A stretch of DNA of 64,000 nt from contig JAYQJE010000005.1 of the NCBI GenBank assembly GCA_038142005.1, positions 124,001 to 188,000 of the forward strand. The letters are read 5' to 3'. The notes under the pieces were generated by a model. That model had not been told where the DNA came from. It searched no databases and worked only from the letters and a program-made list of their open reading frames with translations. Within the stretch, counting starts at the first letter, position 1. Each line of letters begins with the position of its first letter. Shown in pieces: positions 56,954 through 64,000 of the stretch. Source of the DNA: SHAN690 sp023262195. GTDB taxonomy: Bacteria > Bacteroidota > Bacteroidia > Flavobacteriales_G > Salibacteraceae. The position numbers and the translations under genes were made by a program.

Positions 56954-58573
56954 ATGCTGAGACAACTAACCGCCCTTTTGACCATGAGTCTTTTGTTATC
57001 AAACCTGGCTTTAGGTCAAAACGAAGACGAAACTGATGCTCCAGAGGAGGTGTTCATGACAGACATCATCGAAAAGAAGATAATTCCTACTGGAAATATT
57101 CAGCGGGCAGACCGTTTGTTTTTCGATGAAAATTACAAGGAGGCACTAGATGAGTACTTACTCGTCTTGGAGCGTGACCCAGAAGACATCAAGGTAAATT
57201 ATAACGCAGGTTTATGCCTCTTAAATTCTGATTATGACAAAATCAAGTCCTTGCCATACTTTCAAAAGGTGGTTTTTTATGACGATGAGGCAGCGACAGT
57301 ATATTATCTAATTGGAAAAGCATACCAATCGGATATGCGATTTGATAGGGCCATAGAAAACTTTAATAAATATATTGAGTACTACTCATCAATTGATGAG
57401 TTCTCGGTTGAAGAAGCGGAAATAGAAATTGAGTATTGCGAAAATGCTTATCAATTGATAAAATTCCCTCGGGAATGTGTGTACGAAAACTTGGGTGAAC
57501 ACATCAATAGCCCATATCCAGACTACTTTCCATTTGTTACTATGGATGAGAGTTTTGTAGTATTTACTTCAAAGCGTGATGACGGAAGCACCAAACTTCC
57601 AGATGGTACATTCTCGAATAACATCTACTATTCTAAAGTGGAAAATGGCGAGTACACTGATGCGGTGCACATGCCTGAAGCCGATAATAAACCATCAGAA
57701 AGCGAAGTGGTGATTGGAATGGCCAATGATGGAAAGAATATGCTGCTCATGAAAGGTGAAGAGGGAATAAGTGGTGATATCTATGAAGCTGATTTTGCAA
57801 ACGATCAGCTTGAGAACCTTGTGCCATTGGGGCCACGGATAAACAGTGAAGATTCTCGTGAAATTGCAGCAACTTATGGTACGGACAGGAACACGGTTTA
57901 CTTCGTGAGTGATAGAGATGGAGGGTATGGCGGAACTGATATTTGGATAGCTAAAAAGCTGCCTACAGGCGCGTGGGGCGTGCCCTACAATGCTGGTCCT
58001 AGTATCAATACTGAGAGAGATGAGGATTTTCCAAACTTATCGCCAGATGGTAAAACGCTCTTCTTTAGTTCCAAGGGCCATTTTAGCATGGGAGGATTTG
58101 ACATCTTCCAAGCCAAATGGGATGCAGATTCTAACGCCTTTGTCAATCCTAGAAACATAGGTTATCCTGTGAATTCTGTGGATGATGATATGAACTATCG
58201 TCAATCGGCATCTGGGCGTTATGGTTATATCTCAGCGCTTCGACCTGAAGGGTACGGAGATTATGACATTTATAGATTAACCATATCTGAAGTTGATCCT
58301 GAGTATACTGTGCTCAGAGGTGTGCTAAGTGCAGACAAAGGAGAGTTGTCAGGCACGGCTATCACAGTTACAAACCTAGCCACAGGTGAGTTAGAAGGTA
58401 ACTACACACCAAACCAAAATACGCAACGCTATGTGATTATATTACCTCCGGGTGAGTTTGATGTTTACATTACCGCAGATGACCGGGAGCCAGTAGCTTT
58501 TACAGTTAAGGTGCTCGGTAAGAGCTCTTTTCAACCAGAAGTGGTGCGAGACATCATGATGGTTTCTAAGTAA
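56954..58573 (+). CDS. PorE-like TPR and PD40 beta-propeller protein, without OmpA domain
   Basis: This is an exported 539-residue protein. After a signal peptide (MLRQLTALLTMSLLLSNLALG) come TPR helices (ADRLFFDENYKEALDEYLLV, FDRAIENFNKYIEYY), a PD40/WD40-like propeller (FPFVTMDESFVVFTSKRDDG, YFVSDRDGGYGGTDIWIAKK, FPNLSPDGKTLFFSSKGHFS) and a C-terminal regulatory-like beta domain (TPNQNTQRYVIILPPGEFDV). This is the layout of the T9SS component PorE except that the terminal OmpA domain is missing. A role in T9SS or cell-wall anchoring is possible. Confidence 0.75.
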   Translation: MLRQLTALLTMSLLLSNLALGQNEDETDAPEEVFMTDIIEKKIIPTGNIQRADRLFFDENYKEALDEYLLVLERDPEDIKVNYNAGLCLLNSDYDKIKSLPYFQKVVFYDDEAATVYYLIGKAYQSDMRFDRAIENFNKYIEYYSSIDEFSVEEAEIEIEYCENAYQLIKFPRECVYENLGEHINSPYPDYFPFVTMDESFVVFTSKRDDGSTKLPDGTFSNNIYYSKVENGEYTDAVHMPEADNKPSESEVVIGMANDGKNMLLMKGEEGISGDIYEADFANDQLENLVPLGPRINSEDSREIAATYGTDRNTVYFVSDRDGGYGGTDIWIAKKLPTGAWGVPYNAGPSINTERDEDFPNLSPDGKTLFFSSKGHFSMGGFDIFQAKWDADSNAFVNPRNIGYPVNSVDDDMNYRQSASGRYGYISALRPEGYGDYDIYRLTISEVDPEYTVLRGVLSADKGELSGTAITVTNLATGELEGNYTPNQNTQRYVIILPPGEFDVYITADDREPVAFTVKVLGKSSFQPEVVRDIMMVSK

Positions 58574-58588
58574 TACTGTTATCATAGA

Positions 58589-58804
58589 ATGAGAAGATAT
58601 GTATTATACATATCCAACGATTGCGCGCAGTGTGATGATGTAGTAGACTATATCAAAAGAAAGCGAATAGAATGCCTTATCATAAATGTTGATGACGAAG
58701 GAGATTCTACACCTGAACAGGTTTTTACATATCCAGTTATGTTTTTAAATGATGAACTATTGGAATATGGTCGAGGCATCATTGAGCATTTTCAGCAGGC
58801 TTAA
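58589..58804 (+). CDS. Glutaredoxin-like small protein
   Basis: This is a 71-residue thioredoxin-fold protein. The N-terminal strand MRRYVLYISN leads into the redox motif CAQC, and the cis-Pro segment is FTYPVMFLND. Close in size to glutaredoxin/NrdH-type proteins. Starts 15 bases after the PorE-like gene. The partner is unknown. Confidence 0.75.
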   Translation: MRRYVLYISNDCAQCDDVVDYIKRKRIECLIINVDDEGDSTPEQVFTYPVMFLNDELLEYGRGIIEHFQQA

Positions 58805-58830
58805 GACTCATAGAAGTTAACTTCGTAAAG

Positions 58831-60347
58831 ATGCTTCAATCTTATCATCTAAAGATATTTCCGCTTGGGATCAAGTGACGATAGCTAATGAGCCTATTGA
58901 ATCAAAGCAATTAATGTTTAGAGCTGCAAGCCGCTGTGCGTCCTGGATTATGGATAATTTTTCAGACAAGAACACAACGTTTAATGTTTTTGCAGGAATT
59001 GGAAATAATGGTGGAGATGCTTTAGTAATAGCGGATGTATTAAACAGCAATGGATATAAAACCGAGGTAAGCATAGTCAATTTTAGTGATCAATATAGTG
59101 GAGATTTCAACCATTATTACGATAAGTTAGTCAAAACCAAAATCACCATTCGAGACATCCAAAATTCCAGTGATTTTCCAGAAATAGTGCGAGACGCCAT
59201 TATTATTGATGGAATATTTGGAATAGGTTTGAACCGCCCCGCAGAAGGTGTGGCGCGTGAATGCATAGAGTTTATTAACTCACTTGATGCTGTCGTTATT
59301 TCTATCGATGCACCCTCTGGATTGTCAGTGGATTTGAATCTAATACATCAAGCGCAGGCTTCAGTCGTGAATGCTTCACATACACTTACTTTTCAAGTAC
59401 CGAAACTCGGTTTGATTCTCCCTGATTTTGGAAATTGTGTTGGTAAATTATCACTTATTGATATCGGCTTAGATCCGAATTTTATCTCGGAACTCGAAAG
59501 CAATTTGTTCTGGATAGATTCTATCTATTCTTATAAAGATCTGTTTAGAAGACTGAAGTTTTCTCATAAAGGAACTTTCGGTAAAGTAACTATTGTTGCT
59601 GGGCAATATGGATCGATGGGGGCGAGCGTGTTGGCCACCAAAGCAGCTGTATATTCTGGTGCGGGTCTGGTCACGGTCGTTTCACCAAGCTGTGGTTTGG
59701 ATGTTTTACAAACTGCTATCCCCGAGGCTCTGTGTAAGATGTCAGGAGAGAGGGCCATCATTGACGTGCCAGATATGGATGCAAGATCGGTAACTGCGGT
59801 GGGTCCTGGAATTGGTACTGAGCAAAAGGTAGAGGTCATGTTGCATTCGCTTATGAATCGTGCAAAGTCACCGATGGTAATAGATGCGGACGCTTTGAAT
59901 ATCTTGGCTAAGTCAGAAAATGGTCTGAGCATGGTACCAGCAAATTCAGTACTAACTCCGCATCCTAAGGAGTTTGAACGGTTGTTCGGTTCACAAACAA
60001 ATGGAAAAGAGCGTTTAAGAGTACTGCAAGCAAAGGCAATAGAGCATCAAGTTTATATTGTACTCAAAGGCGCACATTCGGCTATGGCCACTCCAAACGG
60101 TCGAGTTTATTTCAATAGCACCGGAAACTCAGGCATGGCTACCGGAGGGTCAGGAGATGTACTTACTGGATTGATAGCAAGCTTTATTGCTCAAACTAAA
60201 AATGTAGAAGCCAGCGTAATCTGTGCTCTTTATGTACACGGCTACGCTGCTGATATAGCTGCATACAACTGCGGAATGCACGGACTTACTCCTACTAGAA
60301 TCATTGAGTCTATTGGTTATGCAATGAAAACAACACTTGAAGAATAA
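58831..60347 (+). CDS. nnr: Bifunctional NAD(P)HX epimerase/dehydratase (frameshifted start)
   Basis: This enzyme repairs hydrated NADH and NADPH. The N-terminal YjeF epimerase domain shows NVFAGIGNNGGDALVIADVL and IIDGIFGIGLNRP. The C-terminal ADP-dependent dehydratase domain shows SHKGTFGKVTIVAGQYGSMG, LTPHPKEFERLFG and the ATP site NSGMATGGSGDVLTGLIA. The frame near 58837-58840 lacks one base; corrected, the ATG at 58831 gives MLQILSSKDISAWDQVTIAN, the usual start. Reconstructed length is about 505 residues. The next gene starts four bases after its stop. Confidence 0.92.
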
Positions 60348-60350
60348 AAT

Positions 60351-60953
60351 ATGTCGATCACCATTTTCATATTGCTTGTTACGGTCTTTGTTTCATTAAG
60401 CGCGCTTTGAAATAGAGAGCTTTTCTTTAAGCTTGACTTTCAGCCGTACCTCATTGATCGGAATAAGGAATGGTATCGTTTTTTTAGTCATGCTTTCATA
60501 CATGCTGATGGCTTTCACTTGGGCATAAACATGTATGTGTTATACACCTTTGGTAATACGGTAGAGGCTAATTTTCAAGCGCTATATGGACAACAGGTTT
60601 GGGTCGCTTATTACTTGTTGCTTTACGTAGGTGGAGTGCTGTTCAGTGCCTTGCCCGGTTATATGCGTAACAAAGAGAATTATGCATATCATGGGGTAGG
60701 TGCTTCGGGTGCTGTATCAGCCGTTGTGTTTAGCTATATCCTGATGAATCCATTCAGCAAGCTAGGCATCATCCTCATTCCAATCGGTCTGCCTGCATTT
60801 GCTTTTGGGATCCTTTATCTTGGATATGAAGTTTATATGGATCGGAATAGAAAAAGCAATATTGCCCATTCTGCTCATTACATCGGGGCGATTTTTGGTC
60901 TTGTTTTCACCGCTGCTACTAAGCCTTCTTTAATTCTTAGGTTCTTCGATTGA
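60351..60953 (+). CDS. Rhomboid-family intramembrane serine protease (in-frame stop)
   Basis: This is a six-helix membrane protease of about 200 residues. The catalytic Ser is in GVGASGAVSAVVFSY (GxSG) and the catalytic His in HSAHYIGAIFG; the HADGFHLGINMYVLYTFG segment gives the helix-2 His and Asn. A TGA at 60408-60410 splits the first helix (SLSAL then NRELFFKLDFQPY) while the frame stays the same on both sides. Either the base is wrong, possibly TGG for Trp, or the protein is truncated. Lies between nnr and the aminotransferase with minimal gaps. Confidence 0.82.
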
Positions 60954-61813
60954 GTGTGGTCTATCATAAAGGTGAGTTTCACCATGCTCAAAGCTTGGAT
61001 ATAAGTTTTAATAATCGAGCATTTAGATATGCCGATGGCTTTTTTGAGGCAGTACGGTTTTATAATCGAAAACCTATCTTCTGGTCATATCATTTGGCAA
61101 GGATTGAGCAGACGTGTGCCTTTTTAAAGCTTGAAGAATGTCCGTCAAGCGAGATGCTAACAGATTTGGTCAACAACCTTTTAATGAAGAATGATGTCGA
61201 TACAGGAACATTAAGAATTGTGTTTTATCGATCAGGTGGGGGTAAATACTTTCCAGAGTCGAACATGGCTGAAATTTTCATGGAGGTATCAGGTTCAGGA
61301 TTAGAGGTGTACCCTTCACCTGTCGTCACTAAAAAGGCCGTGATTTTTGAAGATCAAAAGTCATCAGGTAATCCATTTGGTAACTATAAACTAATTGATA
61401 AAACATTGCACATTTTGGCTGCGGTTCATGCCTTGGAAAATCAGGTAAGCGAAGCCATATTGCTCAATGAAGCAGGATACATTACCGAAGCGGTTTCTAG
61501 CAACGTCTTTTTTATCTCAGGAAGCGACTTAGTTACCCCACCATTAATTGATGGTGGTTTGAATGGCGTGATTCGAAGGGTGATAATCGAGAAAGCCCAT
61601 CAATTTAATATGAATTTGAAAGAGGAATCAGTTTTGCCCAGTCAACTATCAAATTTTCAGGAGGTATTTACTACGAATACAGGCAGTGGAATTGCTTCTA
61701 TTTCAAGCATAGGTGATAAGGTATATAAATCAGAACGTGCAGAACAAATGCAATCGGTATTAACAACGCTGGCTATTAATTCATGCTCGGATTTTCTGGG
61801 AAGTCAGCCATGA
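60950..61813 (+). CDS. Class IV PLP-dependent aminotransferase
   Basis: This fold-type IV PLP enzyme has about 287 residues. The substrate loop is FRYADGFFEAVRFYNRKP, the PLP Lys is in GNYKLIDKTLHILAA, the Glu that binds the pyridine nitrogen is in AGYITEAVSSNVFF, and a phosphate-binding Thr-rich loop is in EVFTTNTGSGI. It could be a branched-chain aminotransferase, D-amino-acid transaminase or aminodeoxychorismate lyase; the sequence does not decide. No ATG is available at the 5' end. TTG 60950 or GTG 60956 are the candidate starts, overlapping the rhomboid stop. Its 3' end overlaps convergent YqgE by 38 bases. Confidence 0.85.
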   Translation: MSVVYHKGEFHHAQSLDISFNNRAFRYADGFFEAVRFYNRKPIFWSYHLARIEQTCAFLKLEECPSSEMLTDLVNNLLMKNDVDTGTLRIVFYRSGGGKYFPESNMAEIFMEVSGSGLEVYPSPVVTKKAVIFEDQKSSGNPFGNYKLIDKTLHILAAVHALENQVSEAILLNEAGYITEAVSSNVFFISGSDLVTPPLIDGGLNGVIRRVIIEKAHQFNMNLKEESVLPSQLSNFQEVFTTNTGSGIASISSIGDKVYKSERAEQMQSVLTTLAINSCSDFLGSQP

Positions 61814-62389
61814 TCGAAAACTTTTTACCGAGCTGTTGTAAGCTCTGTTTCCACAGTGATTCATCTCGCGCGTTTAAAACATGCTCACTTGCTAGATTGG
61901 TAATGATCCATGACTTCTCAGTAATTTCCTGTTCTAATTGACCTTGACTCCAGCCGCAGTAGCCACCAAAGAATTTGATTTCTGTAGGGGGTAATTTACC
62001 TGAATCGTGTAGTTTTCTAGCTTCTTCAAAGTTGCTAGACCATCCAAGATTATCAGTAACCTGAAGCGAATCTGTGATACCTAAGTCATTATGGTGGATA
62101 TAGAATACACGATCGCTCTCAACAGGACCACCGATGTAAAACAAATATCCATTGCCATAAAAGCTTTCTACAACCTCACTCAACTCTATGGTTGTTGGTT
62201 TATTAAGCACAAACCCCACCGTGCCATCTTCTATACTGTACTCTGTAATTAGTATAACACTTCTGCTAAAATTGGGGTCCAGTAAAAATGGGTCTGAGAT
62301 TAGCACGTCTCCTTTTTGAGTTTTGACGTGTCAAACGAATAACTCAGATTGTGAAAGAAATTGTTTTCTATGCTTTTAGGATTGAACAT
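61776..62389 (-). CDS. YqgE/AlgH-family protein (frameshifted start)
   Basis: This is a soluble protein of about 204 residues. Family motifs are LISDPFLLDPNFSRSVILI, VGFVLNKPT, FYIGGPVESDRVFYIH and FGGYCGWSQGQLEQEI. The long frame alone has only a GTG start at 62306 inside a conserved region. With one base restored near 62314-62320 (T5 run), it joins an upstream frame starting at ATG 62389: MFNPKSIENNFFHNLSYSFD, then TSKLKKGDVLISDP. Function of the family is unsettled. Confidence 0.87.
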
Positions 62390-62517
62390 AAATCGCGTCT
62401 AATATAATCGTTGAATCTTATCCAAATGTTAATCTCGATTATCTAAACGAGAATCCCGAAAATCTTGAACTTAAATATTACACTTGCTGTTAAACCCATC
62501 TAAAGATTCAAAGCAGT

Positions 62518-63156
62518 ATGAAGAAGGAGTTTCATAAGAGAATTGACTACGGTCTTAAAGAATTTGATATTGAAAACACCCCAGAAAACCCACTTGAACT
62601 TTTCATGGAATGGCTGAAGGAGGCAGAAGAATCAATTCCTGATGCAAGTGCAATGGTGCTTTCCACAGTTGGAGAATTGGGTATTCCTTCGAGTAGAATT
62701 GTTTTACTAAGGCAGTTGGACAAGGAGGGGATTAAGTTTTACACGAACTATGAAAGTCAAAAGGGTAGAGAAATGGAGTCTAACGCCCATGTGGCGGCCA
62801 ACTTCTTTTGGCGAGAACTCGAACGCCAAGTTTGTGTAGTAGGTAAGGTGTCGAAACTTAATAGTGAGGTGAGTGATGCTTATTTCAATTCAAGGCCCCG
62901 TCAGAGTCGGATTGGAGCCGTAGCGTCAGACCAGAGTAAGCCTTTAGCAAGCAGAGCTGAACTTGAATCTCGCGTAGAAAAACTTAATGACTACTTTGAA
63001 GGAAAAGAAATACCCAGACCTGACTATTGGGGAGGGTATAACATCCAAATCAATGAGATTGAATTTTGGCAAGGAAAGCCTAGTCGATTGCACGATCGTT
63101 TATGCTATCGGAAAGATAAGAATGGATACTGGAGTAAAACGCGCTTGAATCCTTAA
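62518..63156 (+). CDS. pdxH: Pyridoxamine 5'-phosphate oxidase
   Basis: This FMN enzyme makes pyridoxal phosphate, 212 residues. FMN and substrate motifs are present: SSRIVLLRQLDKEGIKFYTN, KGREMESNAHVAANFFWREL, RQSRIGAVASDQSKPL, and the terminal WQGKPSRLHDRLCY and RLNP. The frame is intact. It converges on the THX gene with a four-base overlap. Confidence 0.96.
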   Translation: MKKEFHKRIDYGLKEFDIENTPENPLELFMEWLKEAEESIPDASAMVLSTVGELGIPSSRIVLLRQLDKEGIKFYTNYESQKGREMESNAHVAANFFWRELERQVCVVGKVSKLNSEVSDAYFNSRPRQSRIGAVASDQSKPLASRAELESRVEKLNDYFEGKEIPRPDYWGGYNIQINEIEFWQGKPSRLHDRLCYRKDKNGYWSKTRLNP

Positions 63157-63440
63157 TCAGCCGAGTCTTCTTTTTTGTCAGTTGCAGCTTTTTTAGTGGT
63201 GGTCTTCTTAGCTGCAGTAGTCTTTTTAGCCGTAGTCGTCTTTTTAGCTGTTGTGGTTTTTTTGGCTGGTGCAGCTTTCTTCGCTGGCGCAGTTTTCTTT
63301 TCAGCCGTGGCCTTCTTACTCGTGGACGCTTTCTTTTTTGGAGCTACAATTACAGGCTTATTAGACTTTCGCTTTCTAGACTTACCATAACTGCCCGCAG
63401 CGCGCTTACCTCTTGCGGTTTTAATATCTCCTTTTCCCAT
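63153..63440 (-). CDS. Ribosomal protein THX with a histone H1-like Lys/Ala tail
   Basis: This is a 95-residue protein. The first 30 residues match bacterial THX (MGKGDIKTARGKRAAGSYGK then SRKRK), a small 30S-subunit peptide. The rest is a low-complexity tail of repeated KKTTTAKKTT and APAKKAAPAKK units ending in acidic EDSAD, resembling H1-like proteins. Whether the tail sits on the ribosome or binds nucleic acid is unknown. It lies beside the HU gene on the same strand. Confidence 0.8.
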   Translation of the reverse strand: MGKGDIKTARGKRAAGSYGKSRKRKSNKPVIVAPKKKASTSKKATAEKKTAPAKKAAPAKKTTTAKKTTTAKKTTAAKKTTTKKAATDKKEDSAD

Positions 63441-63474
63441 AAGTAATAAATATTTTAAATCGTGGTTTGAATGG

Positions 63475-63482
63475 CAAATATA
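63475..63482 (-). promoter_or_regulatory. TAnnTTTG promoter box of the THX gene
   Basis: On the minus strand the box reads TATATTTG, a perfect match, 34 bases upstream of the THX ATG. Confidence 0.55.
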
Positions 63483-63487
63483 ACCGA

Positions 63488-63508
63488 CTCATAAGATATG
63501 CTTATGAG
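63488..63508. promoter_or_regulatory. Eight-base inverted repeat at the THX promoter
   Basis: CTCATAAG and CTTATGAG form a perfect inverted repeat with a five-base spacer. It covers roughly -21 to -41 relative to the predicted THX start, where a regulator could bind. It also adjoins the HU terminator, so it may only be part of that structure. Confidence 0.35.
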
Positions 63509-63509
63509 C

Positions 63510-63549
63510 AAAAAAAAAAAAGCTCAGAAGTCAAAGACAACTGAGCTTT
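63510..63549 (-). terminator. Terminator after the HU gene
   Basis: On the minus strand AGCTCAG pairs with CTGAGCT across a 13-base loop and runs into an eleven-base T tract. Confidence 0.8.
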
Positions 63550-63569
63550 CTATATTGATAGGAACGTAC

Positions 63570-63840
63570 TTAGTTCACTGCACCAGCCAAATCAGCGCCA
63601 GCTTTGAACTTTACAACATTCTTAGCTGCAATCTTGATTTCTTTACCAGTTTGTGGGTTACGACCAGTTCTTGCAGAACGGTTAGACACTGAGAATGATC
63701 CGAAGCCTACAAGAGCTACGCGACCACCACTTTTCAATGTAGAAGTTGTGCTGTTAACGAATGCGTCAAGAGCTTTTTGCATCAGCCTTAGAGATTCCAG
63801 CTCCATTAGCCATTGCTTCGATTAATTCAGCTTTATTCAT
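63570..63840 (-). CDS. hup: HU-family DNA-binding protein (frameshifted)
   Basis: This is a histone-like nucleoid protein of 90 residues when repaired. The ATG at 63840 gives MNKAELIEAMANGAGISKAD; one missing base in the T5/A5 run at 63774-63778 must be restored to read DAKKALDAFVNSTTSTLK. The DNA-binding arm has VGFGSFSVSNRSARTGRNPQ with the proline tip, and KNVVKFKAGADLAGAVN follows. Followed by a strong terminator. Confidence 0.93.
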
Positions 63841-64000
63841 GTTTTAATAAGATTTAGTTAAACAAATTTTTTTATTGATTATCGACAAATATTAGTCGCA
63901 ACCTCAAGCCCTGCAAGCGTTCTAGAGCTATTTGTTGATAAATACACCCCTTTGTTAATAAGTGCAGCCTAAAACACACTGTTTTCAAGGGTTTCAACAC

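Noticed and set aside
29362..60410. Recoding of a stop codon (readthrough as an amino acid)
   Set aside because: The four in-frame stops are TAG, TAG, TAA and TGA, and all three codons also end intact genes here, so no single codon is reassigned.

Overview
The window is chromosomal DNA from a member of the Bacteroidota, most probably a marine, Flavobacteriales-like bacterium. The signs are proteins with type IX secretion (T9SS) C-terminal sorting domains, a GldN/PorN-like protein, a PorE-like TPR/PD40 protein, a DnaE carrying an N-terminal proofreading-exonuclease-like domain, a fused alpha-beta branched-chain 2-oxoacid dehydrogenase E1, OmpA with thrombospondin type 3 repeats, ribosomal protein THX, several sodium-coupled transporters, and promoters of the TAnnTTTG type. 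I see no tRNA, rRNA, CRISPR array, prophage or insertion sequence.

Layout. 1-9.1 kb: end of sucD, an SLC13-type symporter, a T9SS surface protein, an M1 peptidase and a T9SS-exported haloperoxidase-like protein. 9.1-17.1 kb: exonuclease III, a selD-mnmH selenium pair behind a TfoX-like gene, thioredoxin and dnaE. 17.3-22.8 kb: a PIG-L deacetylase, a 36-residue membrane peptide and a sodium:solute symporter in one operon, then SUI1 and a lipid kinase. 22.8-28.7 kb: an envelope island of three EGF-like lipoproteins, two acidic lipoproteins, fused E1 and a DUF4920 lipoprotein. 28.8-38.5 kb: NDH-2, NhaC, an OmpA/TSP3 barrel with its partner lipoprotein, two NTF2-like secreted proteins, YbaB and a GldN-like protein. 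38.5-46.4 kb: hydrolase, LolD-like ATPase, polytopic membrane protein, MBL hydrolase, MoxR, RlmL-like methyltransferase, a candidate small RNA, a Cys-rich lipoprotein and TauE. 46.4-47.0 kb: a gene-free stretch of degenerate short-word repeats ending in a strong hairpin. 47-53.7 kb: a conserved hypothetical, an ABC1 kinase with a TetR-like partner, and a metal locus (ZIP, DtxR, TonB receptor) with a DtxR-like palindrome. 53.8-64 kb: a T9SS protein, M28 peptidase operon, PorE-like protein, glutaredoxin-like protein, Nnr, rhomboid, class IV aminotransferase, YqgE, PdxH, THX and HU.

Two points govern how the annotation should be read. First, about twenty genes, including essential dnaE, sucD and HU, are interrupted by one-base shifts, nearly all next to short homopolymer runs, and four more carry a lone in-frame stop inside a conserved stretch. 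I read these as consensus-sequence errors rather than pseudogenes and give coordinates for the reconstructed gene. Second, the least explained parts are the EGF-lipoprotein island (22.8-26.1 kb), the structured small-RNA candidate near 45.05 kb, the word-repeat spacer near 46.5 kb with its start-codon hairpin, and the 36-residue peptide encoded inside the PIG-L/symporter operon.
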